Shown here: positions 36,113 through 44,185 of the stretch, piece by piece
Numbering within the stretch: the first letter of the stretch is position 1
Layout: each line of letters starts with the position of its first letter
DNA from: an uncultured Flavobacteriales bacterium
GTDB lineage: Bacteria; Bacteroidota; Bacteroidia; Flavobacteriales; Crocinitomicaceae
Length of the DNA: 64,000 bases
NCBI GenBank assembly: GCA_946479285.1
Contig: CAMLFH010000001.1
Location: 399,110-463,109 of the forward strand
Direction of reading: 5' to 3'
Notes under the pieces: model-generated
The model's input: only the letters and a program-made list of their open reading frames with translations
What the model was told of the DNA's origin: nothing
Databases searched by the model: none
Translations under genes and position numbers: made by a program

Positions 36113-36137
36113 CCTATGCTGAAATTACAGCGTAAGC
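36113..36137. repeat. CTATGCTGAA-type imperfect palindrome
   Basis: CCTATGCTGAAATTACAGCG forms an imperfect inverted repeat around AATT. A relative occurs at 51998-52031 (TTATGCTGAAGCTTCAGCG). The remaining gap from 35958 to 36315 holds a T-rich stretch and a probable promoter; no gene is seen. Confidence 0.4.
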
Positions 36138-36262
36138 GTTGTGGTAAAATCCAAATAACTCAACATGCCGGTTTCTGGTAATCCTGAAGCAGGAAAAGAA
36201 AGTTCTGCGAATTCAAATCCGACAAATAATTGCCTCAGAAACAACAAAAAAAAGGAGAAAGG

Positions 36263-36293
36263 TTTAAAAAGTCGGTTCAACTCATTATATTCG
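36263..36293 (+). promoter_or_regulatory. Promoter of the PpiD-like gene
   Basis: TTTA at 36263-36266 and TATATTCG at 36286-36293 are one-mismatch -33 and -7 boxes with 19-bp spacing; the ATG is 22 nt downstream. Confidence 0.45.
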
Positions 36294-36315
36294 CACCCTT
36301 AAAAGAAAATATAGA

Positions 36316-38529
36316 ATGGCAATCATCGGCAGAATCAGAAACATGCGTTACCTTCTTGTAGGGATCACAGGTTTAGCTCTTTTGACTTTTATCCTTACGG
36401 GATTATTTGATAAAATCGGTTCCTCAACGGACAGAGGTACACTAGGTACAATCGACGGGAACGAAGTGGATACAGCAATATACAATGCGAAGTTGACGCA
36501 GTTTGAAATGTCTGACAGACAACAATTTCAGCAGCAGCAGCGTGAGTATACGGATAAAGACCTGGAAGCATCTGCTGATAAAGCATGGGCTGCTGCGGTA
36601 GATGAAATTATTCTGAAAGGGGAATACGAAGCACTTGGTTTGGCAGTTTCTGAAAAAGAATTTACTTCTTTCCTTTATGGAGAAGAAGGATTTACGCTAT
36701 TGCCGGAGATTCAACAAGCATTTACAGATCCTGCTTCAGGACAATTTAACAGTGCTCAGTTGGAGAAATACATCCAGGAACAGGAAAAATCTACAGATCC
36801 TGCTGCTGTTGACAACTGGAAAAGAACAAAAGAAGCAATCCGTTCACAACGTATGCAGGAAAAATATTTCCAGTATTTGGGCCAGGGTGCTTATGTTACC
36901 AAATTAGAGGCTAAGAACGAATATTTGGCTAAGAACGAATCGAAGTCCGTATCCTTTGTAATGGGTGCTTACCGCGATATTTCGGAAGACCAGATGAAAA
37001 TTTCTGACAAAGAAGTTCGTGCATTCTACGAAAAGAACAAAGACAAACCGAAATACCAGGTAATGGCAGGTCGTGATGTGAAGTATTTTGATGTAACGAT
37101 TGTTCCTTCTAAAAAGGATTCAATTGAATTCAGAGGGATCATGAGAGACCTTAAAAAGGAATTTGCTGCATCAACTAACGATTCATTGTTTGTTTTAAAT
37201 AAATCTGAATTGCCAAGAATGTATGCTTCAGGGAACTTAATGACTTTCCGTCCGGAAGGTGACCCGAAAGCGCGTGAAGGTTTGACTTACCCTGTAGCAA
37301 TGGATACAGTTTTCAAAACTGCAGCAATTGGTCAGTTGGTTGGTCCGTACACAGATAGTAAAGGTGCTACCCGTATCGCGAAAGTGGTAAACTTCAATAC
37401 TACGGTAATGAAAGTTCGTCACATTTTGATCAGTGCTCAAAAAGGCGACGCAGCGAAAATTGCTTCAGCGAAAAAATTATCCGACAGTTTGGTGAAAGTG
37501 GTGAATGCCGGAAACTTCGAGGAATTCGTGAAAAAATATTCGGAAGATCCGGGATCGAAAGATAAAGGAGGTGTTTACGAAGACTTCATGGATTACGAAA
37601 TGGTAACACCATTCTCTGATTTCGCAAAAAACAAACCGGTTGGAACTATCGGAGTGGTACAAACAGATTTCGGATTCCATATCATGGAAGTATTGGACAG
37701 AAAGAGCAATGTAAGATTCCCTGTATTGACAGTGGTTCAAAAAACATTGCTGGCATCTGAAGGAACGAAGTTGGATTTGAGAGACAAAGCTTACAACTTG
37801 TTGGCAAAAATCGACAAAGAATTAAATAAGAAAGAAGATATCGCAGCTAAGATCATCTTGTTTGATACGATTGCGCGCAGAGAAGGATATTACTCAAGAC
37901 CTGCAAAAATGTTTGATGAGTCTCCAAAAGTTCAGGGCTTTACAACTAAAATGGCTGCACAGTCTATTTTAGAGTTGGCTTATAACGATGAAGCAGAAGT
38001 GGGAGATTTATGTTCTTCTCCTATCCAGGATGAGAACCGCCTGATCATTGCGATCGTTTCTTCTATCCGTGAAAAAGGGGCGCCTGCATTGGTTGACACT
38101 TACGAGCGAATGAGAACAGATGCTTTGAATGAGAAAAAAGCAAATGCTATCCTGAAGAAGATCGGATCTGTGACTGACCTGAACGTATTGGCTAAGAAAT
38201 TGAAAACAGAAGTGAAAGAAGCGGAAGTAACTTTTGCTTCACCAAGTATCCAGGGTGGTGGTTATGAGCCGGAAGTAGTAGGAGCATTGTTCTCAGGTAA
38301 ATTCAAGAATAATGTTTCTTCCAAAGCAACTGTTGGTCAATCGGGAGTATACGTTTTCCGTGTAAACAGTTCAAAGAAAGCACCTGCAGCTAAAAACTAC
38401 GATGCTGAGCAAATGCAGTTATTGGGCCAGATGAAAGGAAGTATTGCAAACGCTTCCCGCCAGGCACTACAGAAAAAATTGAATGTAATGGACAACAGAG
38501 CTCTATTAGCAGCTGGGATTGTTCGATAA
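36316..38529 (+). CDS. PpiD/SurA-like peptidyl-prolyl isomerase and chaperone
   Basis: 737 residues. One N-terminal membrane helix (YLLVGITGLALLTFILTGLF, residues about 12-31) places the rest in the periplasm. A SurA-N-type helical domain spans residues about 40-230. A parvulin rotamase domain lies at about 363-461: MKVRHILISAQ, FEEFVKKYSEDPGSKDKGG, and QTDFGFHIMEVLDRK. A second degenerate rotamase-like segment follows. It is known as a folding factor for outer-membrane and secreted proteins, which fits a genome rich in barrel and T9SS proteins. Monocistronic, with a strong terminator at 38549. Confidence 0.9.
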   Translation: MAIIGRIRNMRYLLVGITGLALLTFILTGLFDKIGSSTDRGTLGTIDGNEVDTAIYNAKLTQFEMSDRQQFQQQQREYTDKDLEASADKAWAAAVDEIILKGEYEALGLAVSEKEFTSFLYGEEGFTLLPEIQQAFTDPASGQFNSAQLEKYIQEQEKSTDPAAVDNWKRTKEAIRSQRMQEKYFQYLGQGAYVTKLEAKNEYLAKNESKSVSFVMGAYRDISEDQMKISDKEVRAFYEKNKDKPKYQVMAGRDVKYFDVTIVPSKKDSIEFRGIMRDLKKEFAASTNDSLFVLNKSELPRMYASGNLMTFRPEGDPKAREGLTYPVAMDTVFKTAAIGQLVGPYTDSKGATRIAKVVNFNTTVMKVRHILISAQKGDAAKIASAKKLSDSLVKVVNAGNFEEFVKKYSEDPGSKDKGGVYEDFMDYEMVTPFSDFAKNKPVGTIGVVQTDFGFHIMEVLDRKSNVRFPVLTVVQKTLLASEGTKLDLRDKAYNLLAKIDKELNKKEDIAAKIILFDTIARREGYYSRPAKMFDESPKVQGFTTKMAAQSILELAYNDEAEVGDLCSSPIQDENRLIIAIVSSIREKGAPALVDTYERMRTDALNEKKANAILKKIGSVTDLNVLAKKLKTEVKEAEVTFASPSIQGGGYEPEVVGALFSGKFKNNVSSKATVGQSGVYVFRVNSSKKAPAAKNYDAEQMQLLGQMKGSIANASRQALQKKLNVMDNRALLAAGIVR

Positions 38530-38548
38530 GAAATTAATACTGAAAATG

Positions 38549-38581
38549 AAAGGTTGTATGTTTAGGCGTACAACCTTTTTT
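38549..38581 (+). terminator. Rho-independent terminator after the PpiD-like gene
   Basis: AAAGGTTGTATG (38549-38560) pairs with CGTACAACCTTT around a TTTAGG loop, followed by a T-run to 38581. A textbook intrinsic terminator. Confidence 0.85.
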
Positions 38582-38612
38582 GCTTTTTGCATCTATTTGA
38601 AAAGAAGTTATC

Positions 38613-39245
38613 ATGACTAAAACCACATTTAGCCTCTTACTTTTTCTGTTTGGATTTTTGAAGGTATCAGCTCAAACCGGAGATTCGATACAAAAAGGGA
38701 AAATCGATTTCTCGGTATTACAACCAAAAGCCCGTTTTAGCTCTAAAAATGAATTGGGTGGATTATTGGGAATTGGTAAAGTCAAAGATGGAAATGATTA
38801 TATCTTGCACAACCCGGAATGGGGATTGGAATTGACAAGTACAAACGGAATCCAGTACGGTTCTTTTTTTGCGGGAATCGGAACAGGAGTTAGAACCCTT
38901 GGTGATGATTTTGTGATTCCACTTTTCCTGCATGTATCTCTTGACGTAACAATTAATAGGAAAGTTAAAGGGTTTTTTCTATGTGCAGATGTAGGAAATC
39001 AATTCGTGGACCGGCAAAATTCTTTTGGAGATAAAGAAACAGGAAGCTTTTTTGCGGCTTACGGTTTAGGATATAACTTCCAGGTTGCAGAACGAACGAA
39101 ACTGTATCTGAAAGCAAATATCATTCATCAAAGAGCCAAAGCGGAAGACAAACACGGTGGTTTGGGACCAAGTACTTATCAGGAATATTATGTTCTCACA
39201 TATTCATTTTTACGAATAAGTGTTGGATTGAAGTTCACTAAATAG
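38613..39245 (+). CDS. Putative outer-membrane barrel-like protein (cluster member 1)
   Basis: 210 residues with a signal peptide ending KVSAQ. The mature part shows alternating strands rich in Gly and aromatic residues (WGLELTSTNGIQYGSFFAGIGTGV, FFAAYGLGYNFQVAERTKLYLKA) and ends VLTYSFLRISVGLKF, a typical last barrel strand with a terminal aromatic residue region. It lies just ahead of three related barrel genes. A decayed copy of its last 80 bases lies at 39888-39967. Function unknown. Confidence 0.7.
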   Translation: MTKTTFSLLLFLFGFLKVSAQTGDSIQKGKIDFSVLQPKARFSSKNELGGLLGIGKVKDGNDYILHNPEWGLELTSTNGIQYGSFFAGIGTGVRTLGDDFVIPLFLHVSLDVTINRKVKGFFLCADVGNQFVDRQNSFGDKETGSFFAAYGLGYNFQVAERTKLYLKANIIHQRAKAEDKHGGLGPSTYQEYYVLTYSFLRISVGLKFTK

Positions 39246-39253
39246 CATGTACT

Positions 39254-39871
39254 ATGAGGATCATCTATTTCATCATTTTGAACCTGTTTTACAATGCTTC
39301 TTTTGCGCAAGAAAAAGAACAACCGTTAAAAAACCTCTTCAATGAGCTTCATGTTTCCGTCAATCATGGGATTTTGAATGAAAGAACATTTTTCGGCGGT
39401 GGTATTGGAGTGAGTCATGTATTCCGCCCCGATAAGATTTTTGCATTTAGAACAGGTTTGGATTTCCAGTTTTTTCACGCTTGGTCTGATCAGGAAGAGC
39501 AGCTATCTCATTATTCTTCAACCAAAAATATTCATTATTCCTACATGGATCTGACCGTTCCGCTTGTCTTGCGCCTCAATATCAAGTGGATATTCATGGA
39601 GTTGGGTGGAAATTTGGCAGTTGGAATTGCCGGTCAAAGAAGAGCAGATGTGACAAACGATTTCTATATGCAGCCATCAGTGAAGACCACCACAAAAGAT
39701 TCCTGGAATCCGGGTGTGTCAGCAGGTCTGGTATTGGGAATAGGAGCCAGAATTCCGCTCAATGAAAAACTGGATTTATTAATTCGTCCGGATGTTGGAT
39801 CCAGTATGGCTTTCAATCAGGAGTTTTCGAATTTGTTTGGCCGTTTATGTATCGGAATTCATTTAAAATAA
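39254..39871 (+). CDS. Putative outer-membrane barrel-like protein (cluster member 2)
   Basis: 205 residues with a signal peptide ending NASFAQ. It shares a pattern with the genes at 40033 and 41801: TFFGGGIGVSHVFRPDKIFAFRTGLDFQFFHAW, then NIHYSYMDLTVPLVLRLNIK, and a C-terminal FGRLCIGIHLK. This is the layout of small outer-membrane beta-barrels of the PorT/OmpA-barrel kind. The start is 8 nt after the previous stop, so it is cotranscribed. Ligand or role unknown. Confidence 0.7.
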   Translation: MRIIYFIILNLFYNASFAQEKEQPLKNLFNELHVSVNHGILNERTFFGGGIGVSHVFRPDKIFAFRTGLDFQFFHAWSDQEEQLSHYSSTKNIHYSYMDLTVPLVLRLNIKWIFMELGGNLAVGIAGQRRADVTNDFYMQPSVKTTTKDSWNPGVSAGLVLGIGARIPLNEKLDLLIRPDVGSSMAFNQEFSNLFGRLCIGIHLK

Positions 39872-39887
39872 CTACTCATGAAACTAT

Positions 39888-39967
39888 GGGACCAAGTACT
39901 TAGCAGGAATAGTATGATCTCACGTATTCATTTTTACGGATCAGTGTTGGATTGAGATTCACTAAAT
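39888..39967 (+). pseudogene. Decayed duplicate of the 3' end of the 38613 gene
   Basis: These 80 bases align without gaps to 39164-39243, with 8 substitutions by my count. In the source frame two TAT codons have become TAG stops, so the copy cannot be translated through. It shows that a former duplicate of the first barrel gene stood after the second one and has been mostly lost. Confidence 0.8.
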
Positions 39968-39997
39968 GAAAAGGTTGAGAAATTTCCCAACCTTTTT
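39968..39997 (+). terminator. Terminator after the barrel gene pair
   Basis: AAAGGTTG (to 39977) pairs with CAACCTTT (from 39988) around a 10-nt loop, with TTTTT at 39993-39997. Confidence 0.75.
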
Positions 39998-40032
39998 GGT
40001 TTTGTGTATTTAGACTATTAAATCACCGATCA

Positions 40033-40704
40033 ATGAAAAAGATAGCAGCACTTTTAGTCGCATTCAGTGGGATGTACCCACCAAGTTTTGCCCAACAGAA
40101 AATTCCAACCTTTGAATTGCATTTTTCAGCTAACCGCCCTTTAAAGAGTAACTTGGATCAAACCTTTTACGGAGGAGGTTTTGGTGCAAATTTGGTTTTT
40201 AGAGATGAGCATAAGCTCAGTTTCAAAACCGGTTTCGAGACCAATTTTTTTCACACCTGGAATCAGAAGGTATATTTAAGCCATCTGTCCAATAAATCCA
40301 ATGTGCATTATAAATTCTTCAATCTGTCTGTTCCTTTAATGCTTCGGTTGCATGTGGGAGAACGTGTGAAATTCTTCCTGGAAGCCGGTGGGTATTTGGG
40401 TATTCCATTGGCTGGAAATATGACCTCAAAATACCATTCAACGCCGTTTTACCAAGGACAAGCCAGTATTAATGAAACAAGAACCGAAAAATTTAGTGGA
40501 TATTTTTCAGTGTCTCCGGCAATAAGTTTGGGACTCATTTTTCCGGTGTCTCAACACGTTGACCTGTTCCTAAAACCCGAGTTTTTATTCCAGAAAAATT
40601 TCGGTGTCCAGGTCTATGAACCGGGTGGTGATTTTAATGAGCATTTTTTCTATATCCGTCTTTGTTTGGGAATTCGTATCAATTGGAATGACGAGATTGA
40701 GTAA
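40033..40704 (+). CDS. Putative outer-membrane barrel-like protein (cluster member 3)
   Basis: 223 residues with a signal peptide ending PSFAQ. Clear paralog of the 39254 and 41801 products: TFYGGGFGANLVFRDEHKLSFKTGFETNFFHTW, NVHYKFFNLSVPLMLRLHVG, VKFFLEAGGYLGIPLAG, and a last strand FFYIRLCLGIRINW. The conserved first third and C-terminus bracket more variable extracellular-loop-like segments. It is followed by a GH16 enzyme 17 nt away, so the two are probably cotranscribed. Function unknown. Confidence 0.72.
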   Translation: MKKIAALLVAFSGMYPPSFAQQKIPTFELHFSANRPLKSNLDQTFYGGGFGANLVFRDEHKLSFKTGFETNFFHTWNQKVYLSHLSNKSNVHYKFFNLSVPLMLRLHVGERVKFFLEAGGYLGIPLAGNMTSKYHSTPFYQGQASINETRTEKFSGYFSVSPAISLGLIFPVSQHVDLFLKPEFLFQKNFGVQVYEPGGDFNEHFFYIRLCLGIRINWNDEIE

Positions 40705-40721
40705 ATTCGATCCGTAATAGG

Positions 40722-41771
40722 ATGAAAGATATGAATAAGATAGGAAACGCATTGATTCTAGTAAGTGGGCTGTTAAGTTCCTCGTTCGGTTTCTCACAAT
40801 GTTTTGATGACACGTACGCCAAAATTTCAAAAAAAGACTTGGTTTCGTGCAATGATACTACCTGGATATTGGATTTTGAGGATAACTTTGATGGAAAAGT
40901 GCTCTCTCCGAAAGAATGGGTGCTTCCTTACCAGGGTGTTTTGGCCGGATTTGATTTTGAACGGAACGGTTCCAAAGTGTGGTATGCAAATACTTCTACA
41001 ACACCGGCACTTCCGGTATCCAATAATATTACCCTGGAGAATGGAATCCTGAAAATGACAGCCCGGAAAGAGGAAACACCGATCCTTGGATCTTATGTGG
41101 TAAACTGGGATACGAATCCGCCAACCAAAGATTCGTCTTCTTTCCAATATTCTTCTGCCTGGATCGATTCTCAAAAGATGTTCAGCTATGGCAAATACGA
41201 AGCACGGATCAAGATTCCAAAAGGGAAAGGAATGTGGCCGGCTTTCTGGTTATTTAACGGAAACAACAGGCACAATTACGAGATAGATATTTTTGAGTTT
41301 TGGAACGAATACAATTGTGCCGGTAGATACAAGAAGAACAGGCTTTCCAAAAACCCGCATTTTACCATTCACGGCGATAGTATCAATAGAGGTAGTTCTC
41401 AATGTGCCGACGATCAATATCCGTGTTACGGGAATTGGGGGAATTCAAAAACCGATTACAGTGCCGACTTTCACATTTATACCCTGGAATGGGATTATTA
41501 CAAGATCATTTGGTCGATCGACGGGGTGGTGGTCCATTCCCTGTATCGCTTTAGTTCCAAAAACGGTAGGCCCACAGATTGTAACACGATTGTTGAAGGA
41601 GAAGAGTATAAACTAAACGAATCCTGGCCGTTTACAGACCAGATGTTGGTGCGCTTCAACCTCGGAGTTCAATACGGCAGAAATAACACGCCAAATTCAA
41701 ATGCAGATTTCCCCGGAAGCATGGAGATCGATTACTTCCGCTTTTATAGGAAAGGACCTGTTAAAAGATAA
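40722..41771 (+). CDS. Secreted glycoside hydrolase family 16 protein
   Basis: 349 residues with a signal peptide ending SFGFSQ. The GH16 jelly-roll shows as ILDFEDNFDGKVLSPKEWVL near residue 49, KYEARIKIPKGKGMWPAFWLF near 158, and the catalytic EIDIFE motif at Glu187, Asp189 and Glu192. The latter is the ExDxxE variant found in laminarinases and related beta-glucanases. The end AYGIQY-like region FNLGVQYGRNNTPNSNADFPGSMEIDYFRFY closes the fold. The probable substrate is a beta-1,3/1,4-linked polysaccharide. No type IX tail is present. It is flanked by paralogous barrel genes rather than a SusCD pair. Confidence 0.88.
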   Translation: MKDMNKIGNALILVSGLLSSSFGFSQCFDDTYAKISKKDLVSCNDTTWILDFEDNFDGKVLSPKEWVLPYQGVLAGFDFERNGSKVWYANTSTTPALPVSNNITLENGILKMTARKEETPILGSYVVNWDTNPPTKDSSSFQYSSAWIDSQKMFSYGKYEARIKIPKGKGMWPAFWLFNGNNRHNYEIDIFEFWNEYNCAGRYKKNRLSKNPHFTIHGDSINRGSSQCADDQYPCYGNWGNSKTDYSADFHIYTLEWDYYKIIWSIDGVVVHSLYRFSSKNGRPTDCNTIVEGEEYKLNESWPFTDQMLVRFNLGVQYGRNNTPNSNADFPGSMEIDYFRFYRKGPVKR

Positions 41772-41800
41772 AACAACTGAATCAATCTAAACCTTAAGTT

Positions 41801-42478
41801 ATGAAACAATTTTTGATTATTCTGGCACTGATTCCTGTGGGATTCCGGATACAGGCACAACCCGGTTTCGAAGGTCATTATTCGGTGAATCGTCCTTTTG
41901 GCCACACGGAGAGTAACACCTATTATGGAGTAGGAATAGGCGCAAATGTTCTTTTTCGGGATGCCTCTGTGTTTAACATTAAAACCGGCCTGGAAGTGAA
42001 TTACTTCCACACCTGGGATGATCGTGTTTATTCCAGTCATATGTCATCCAGAACTGATTTGCATTACCGGTATGCGGTGGTGTCGATTCCTGCTTTTTTG
42101 AGATTAACTGTTGGAAATAAAATGAAAGTGTTTATCGAAGGTGGTACTTACCTGGGAGTTTCTCCGGGTGGACAAGTTCGATATACTTATACAAGTTACT
42201 CATCTTCACCGAATGATCCTACCACAACCCATGAAAGCAAAGATTCATACAAAGCCGGGCTATTCATTTCGCCTGCAATTGGTCTGGGAACAAGATTCCA
42301 CCTTTCAGAACGCTTAGATGTATTTCTAAAAGGGGAATTTGCTTTTGTGCAAAGCAGGCGCTTCTCCGGTAATACGACGATCGGTGCGGGTTATGGAGGA
42401 AGTTATGATTTCAACCATAGATACACGTACTTGCGTTTGTGTGCAGGAATCCATCTGAAACCCAAACCAGATAAGTAG
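41801..42478 (+). CDS. Putative outer-membrane barrel-like protein (cluster member 4)
   Basis: 225 residues with a signal peptide ending RIQAQ. Strong paralog of the 40033 product: TYYGVGIGANVLFRDASVFNIKTGLEVNYFHTW, DLHYRYAVVSIPAFLRLTVG, VFIEGGTYLGVSPGG, and a last strand YTYLRLCAGIHLK. A Ser/Thr/Tyr-rich loop near residue 130 is longer than in the others. It ends the plus-strand cluster before a bidirectional hairpin. Role unknown; possibly the surface partner of the GH16 enzyme, inferred from position only. Confidence 0.72.
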   Translation: MKQFLIILALIPVGFRIQAQPGFEGHYSVNRPFGHTESNTYYGVGIGANVLFRDASVFNIKTGLEVNYFHTWDDRVYSSHMSSRTDLHYRYAVVSIPAFLRLTVGNKMKVFIEGGTYLGVSPGGQVRYTYTSYSSSPNDPTTTHESKDSYKAGLFISPAIGLGTRFHLSERLDVFLKGEFAFVQSRRFSGNTTIGAGYGGSYDFNHRYTYLRLCAGIHLKPKPDK

Positions 42479-42483
42479 GTAAA

Positions 42484-42513
42484 AAAAGGAGCGACTGTTT
42501 AGCCACTCCTTTT
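42484..42513. terminator. Bidirectional terminator between converging genes
   Basis: AAAAGGAGCGACT and AGCCACTCCTTTT pair with two mismatches around a 4-nt loop; A-run on one side and T-run on the other allow termination in both directions. Confidence 0.65.
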
Positions 42514-42532
42514 CAATACTATTCAGAAAATC

Positions 42533-43696
42533 TTATTTATTGTCTGATCCGCCCATCTGTTTTTTCATCGGATCAACTGCAGCAGGAATCACATTTAATA
42601 GCTCAATATCAAATACTAAATCCGAATAAGGAGGAATTCCGCCCGGTCTACCCGCAGCACCGTATGCTTTGAAATACGGGATCACGAAAATACCTCTTCC
42701 GCCTTTGCTCAGGATTGAGATCGCTTCGTCATAGCCTGCAATCATTTGCTTCACATCATGTGTGAAATCCAATGGCTGATTGCGGTCACGTGAAGAATCG
42801 AATTTTGTTCCGTTCAGGAAAGTTCCGGTATAATGCGTAGAAACCTGGTCTCCGGTTTTTGCTTTTTCACCGTTTCCTTCTTTTTGGATCACGTAGACCA
42901 ATCCGCTTGCTGTTTGCTGTGCATTCGGATACGTTTTACGGATCTCATTCAATAAGTAAACCCGGTAATCTGCTTCAGACATCCCGGCTATTTTGGCGAT
43001 ACGCTCTTTTTCAACTGCGTCCAATTTTGCCTGTTCTGCTTTCTTCACCTCTTCTTCAGCTTTTACTTTTGCGTATGAAGCCTTGAAAGTTTCAGTTGCA
43101 CTCCATGTTTTGTAAGCTTTCCCGTTGCGGATGATCATTACTTTGGTCATCACATCGTTTGCCTCAATTTTGTTTACAACATCCATTCCTTCAACTACAT
43201 GTCCAAAAACAGTGTGTTTTCCGTTCAACCACGGAGTTTCTTTATGTGTAATGAAGAACTGGCTTCCATTCGTAGCCGGTCCGCTGTTTGCCATGGAAAG
43301 GATTCCGGGGCCGCTGTGCGTTAGATCAGGTCTTGTTTCATCCGGGAATTTATAACCCGGTCCGCCCATTCCTGTTCCCTGTGGATCTCCGCCCTGGATC
43401 ATGAAATCTTTGATCACCCGGTGAAACTTCAATCCGTCGTAAAAGGGTTTTGTAATTTTTACGGAATCAAAAAGTGTGATATTTCCTTCAGCCAAACCAA
43501 CGAAATTGGCAACTGTCAACGGAGTTTTCTCTGCTTCTAACTTTACAATGATGTTTCCTTTTGCAGTAACAAAAGCAGCGTAAATACCTGGTTCTGCATC
43601 TTTCGGCAACTCAACTTTTTGCGCTAAGAGCGAAGTGGTAGTAATACATAAAAGCACCAATGCTGAAATGTACTTAAGTCCTTTTTTCATATTCAA
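42533..43696 (-). CDS. Secreted cyclophilin-FKBP fusion peptidyl-prolyl isomerase
   Basis: 387 residues with a signal peptide ending SLLAQ; a second Met two residues in is an alternative start. The cyclophilin domain covers residues about 35-200: [42 protein letters not shown] and [19 protein letters not shown] charged coiled-coil-like linker ([20 protein letters not shown]) follows. An FKBP domain occupies about 280-370: [39 protein letters not shown] and [19 protein letters not shown]. Both domains catalyse proline isomerisation. The periplasm is the likely site. Confidence 0.9.
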   Translation of the reverse strand: MNMKKGLKYISALVLLCITTTSLLAQKVELPKDAEPGIYAAFVTAKGNIIVKLEAEKTPLTVANFVGLAEGNITLFDSVKITKPFYDGLKFHRVIKDFMIQGGDPQGTGMGGPGYKFPDETRPDLTHSGPGILSMANSGPATNGSQFFITHKETPWLNGKHTVFGHVVEGMDVVNKIEANDVMTKVMIIRNGKAYKTWSATETFKASYAKVKAEEEVKKAEQAKLDAVEKERIAKIAGMSEADYRVYLLNEIRKTYPNAQQTASGLVYVIQKEGNGEKAKTGDQVSTHYTGTFLNGTKFDSSRDRNQPLDFTHDVKQMIAGYDEAISILSKGGRGIFVIPYFKAYGAAGRPGGIPPYSDLVFDIELLNVIPAAVDPMKKQMGGSDNK

Positions 43697-43790
43697 TTAT
43701 TTGGGTTTAAAAATAGTGCAATTTTGCAAACTGGACAGGAAAAATCAAAAATCAGTCCAAAGTTCATACATCTAAATATGAACAGATGTA

Positions 43791-43992
43791 TTTAACCACT
43801 AAGTACACGAAGCGCACGAAGAATTTTTTTTATAAGTTGTCCTGCCCAAACTTGAGTCCGATGCGTTCTATCCCGGAGATTTGGGAATAGCCGTTGTTTC
43901 ATTTACGCTAATTTTTCGGAGCTTTAGCTCAAATTTTCAGATCACTCTATAACCTGTTTCTTCGTGTCCCTTGTGTCCCTTGTGGTTCAAAT
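43791..43992. repeat. Intergenic element with AACCACTAAGTACACGAAG-type inverted ends
   Basis: The left end 43791-43822 (TTAACCACTAAGTACACGAA) and right end 43959-43992 (TTCGTGTCCCTTGTGTCCCT, then TTGTGGTTCAA) are imperfect reverse complements about 140 bp apart. The interior and the stretch up to 44025 contain GGAGCTTTAGCTCAA twice (43919 and 44011). The whole 43697-44185 gap holds no gene I can support. Confidence 0.55.
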
Positions 43993-44185
43993 TTACGCCG
44001 AACTCCCTAGGAGCTTTAGCTCAACGATTCATGATTTCACTGAATGATTACTGTAAGTTACTATATTCTTCAGGATGAAAATGAAACCAGGAATAACAGG
44101 AAGAAGAACTATTTGGCCTTTCTTATGAGTAAAGTCATTTTTCGCTTTGAAAAAAACACGAAATTTGTTCTACAAAAATACACAC

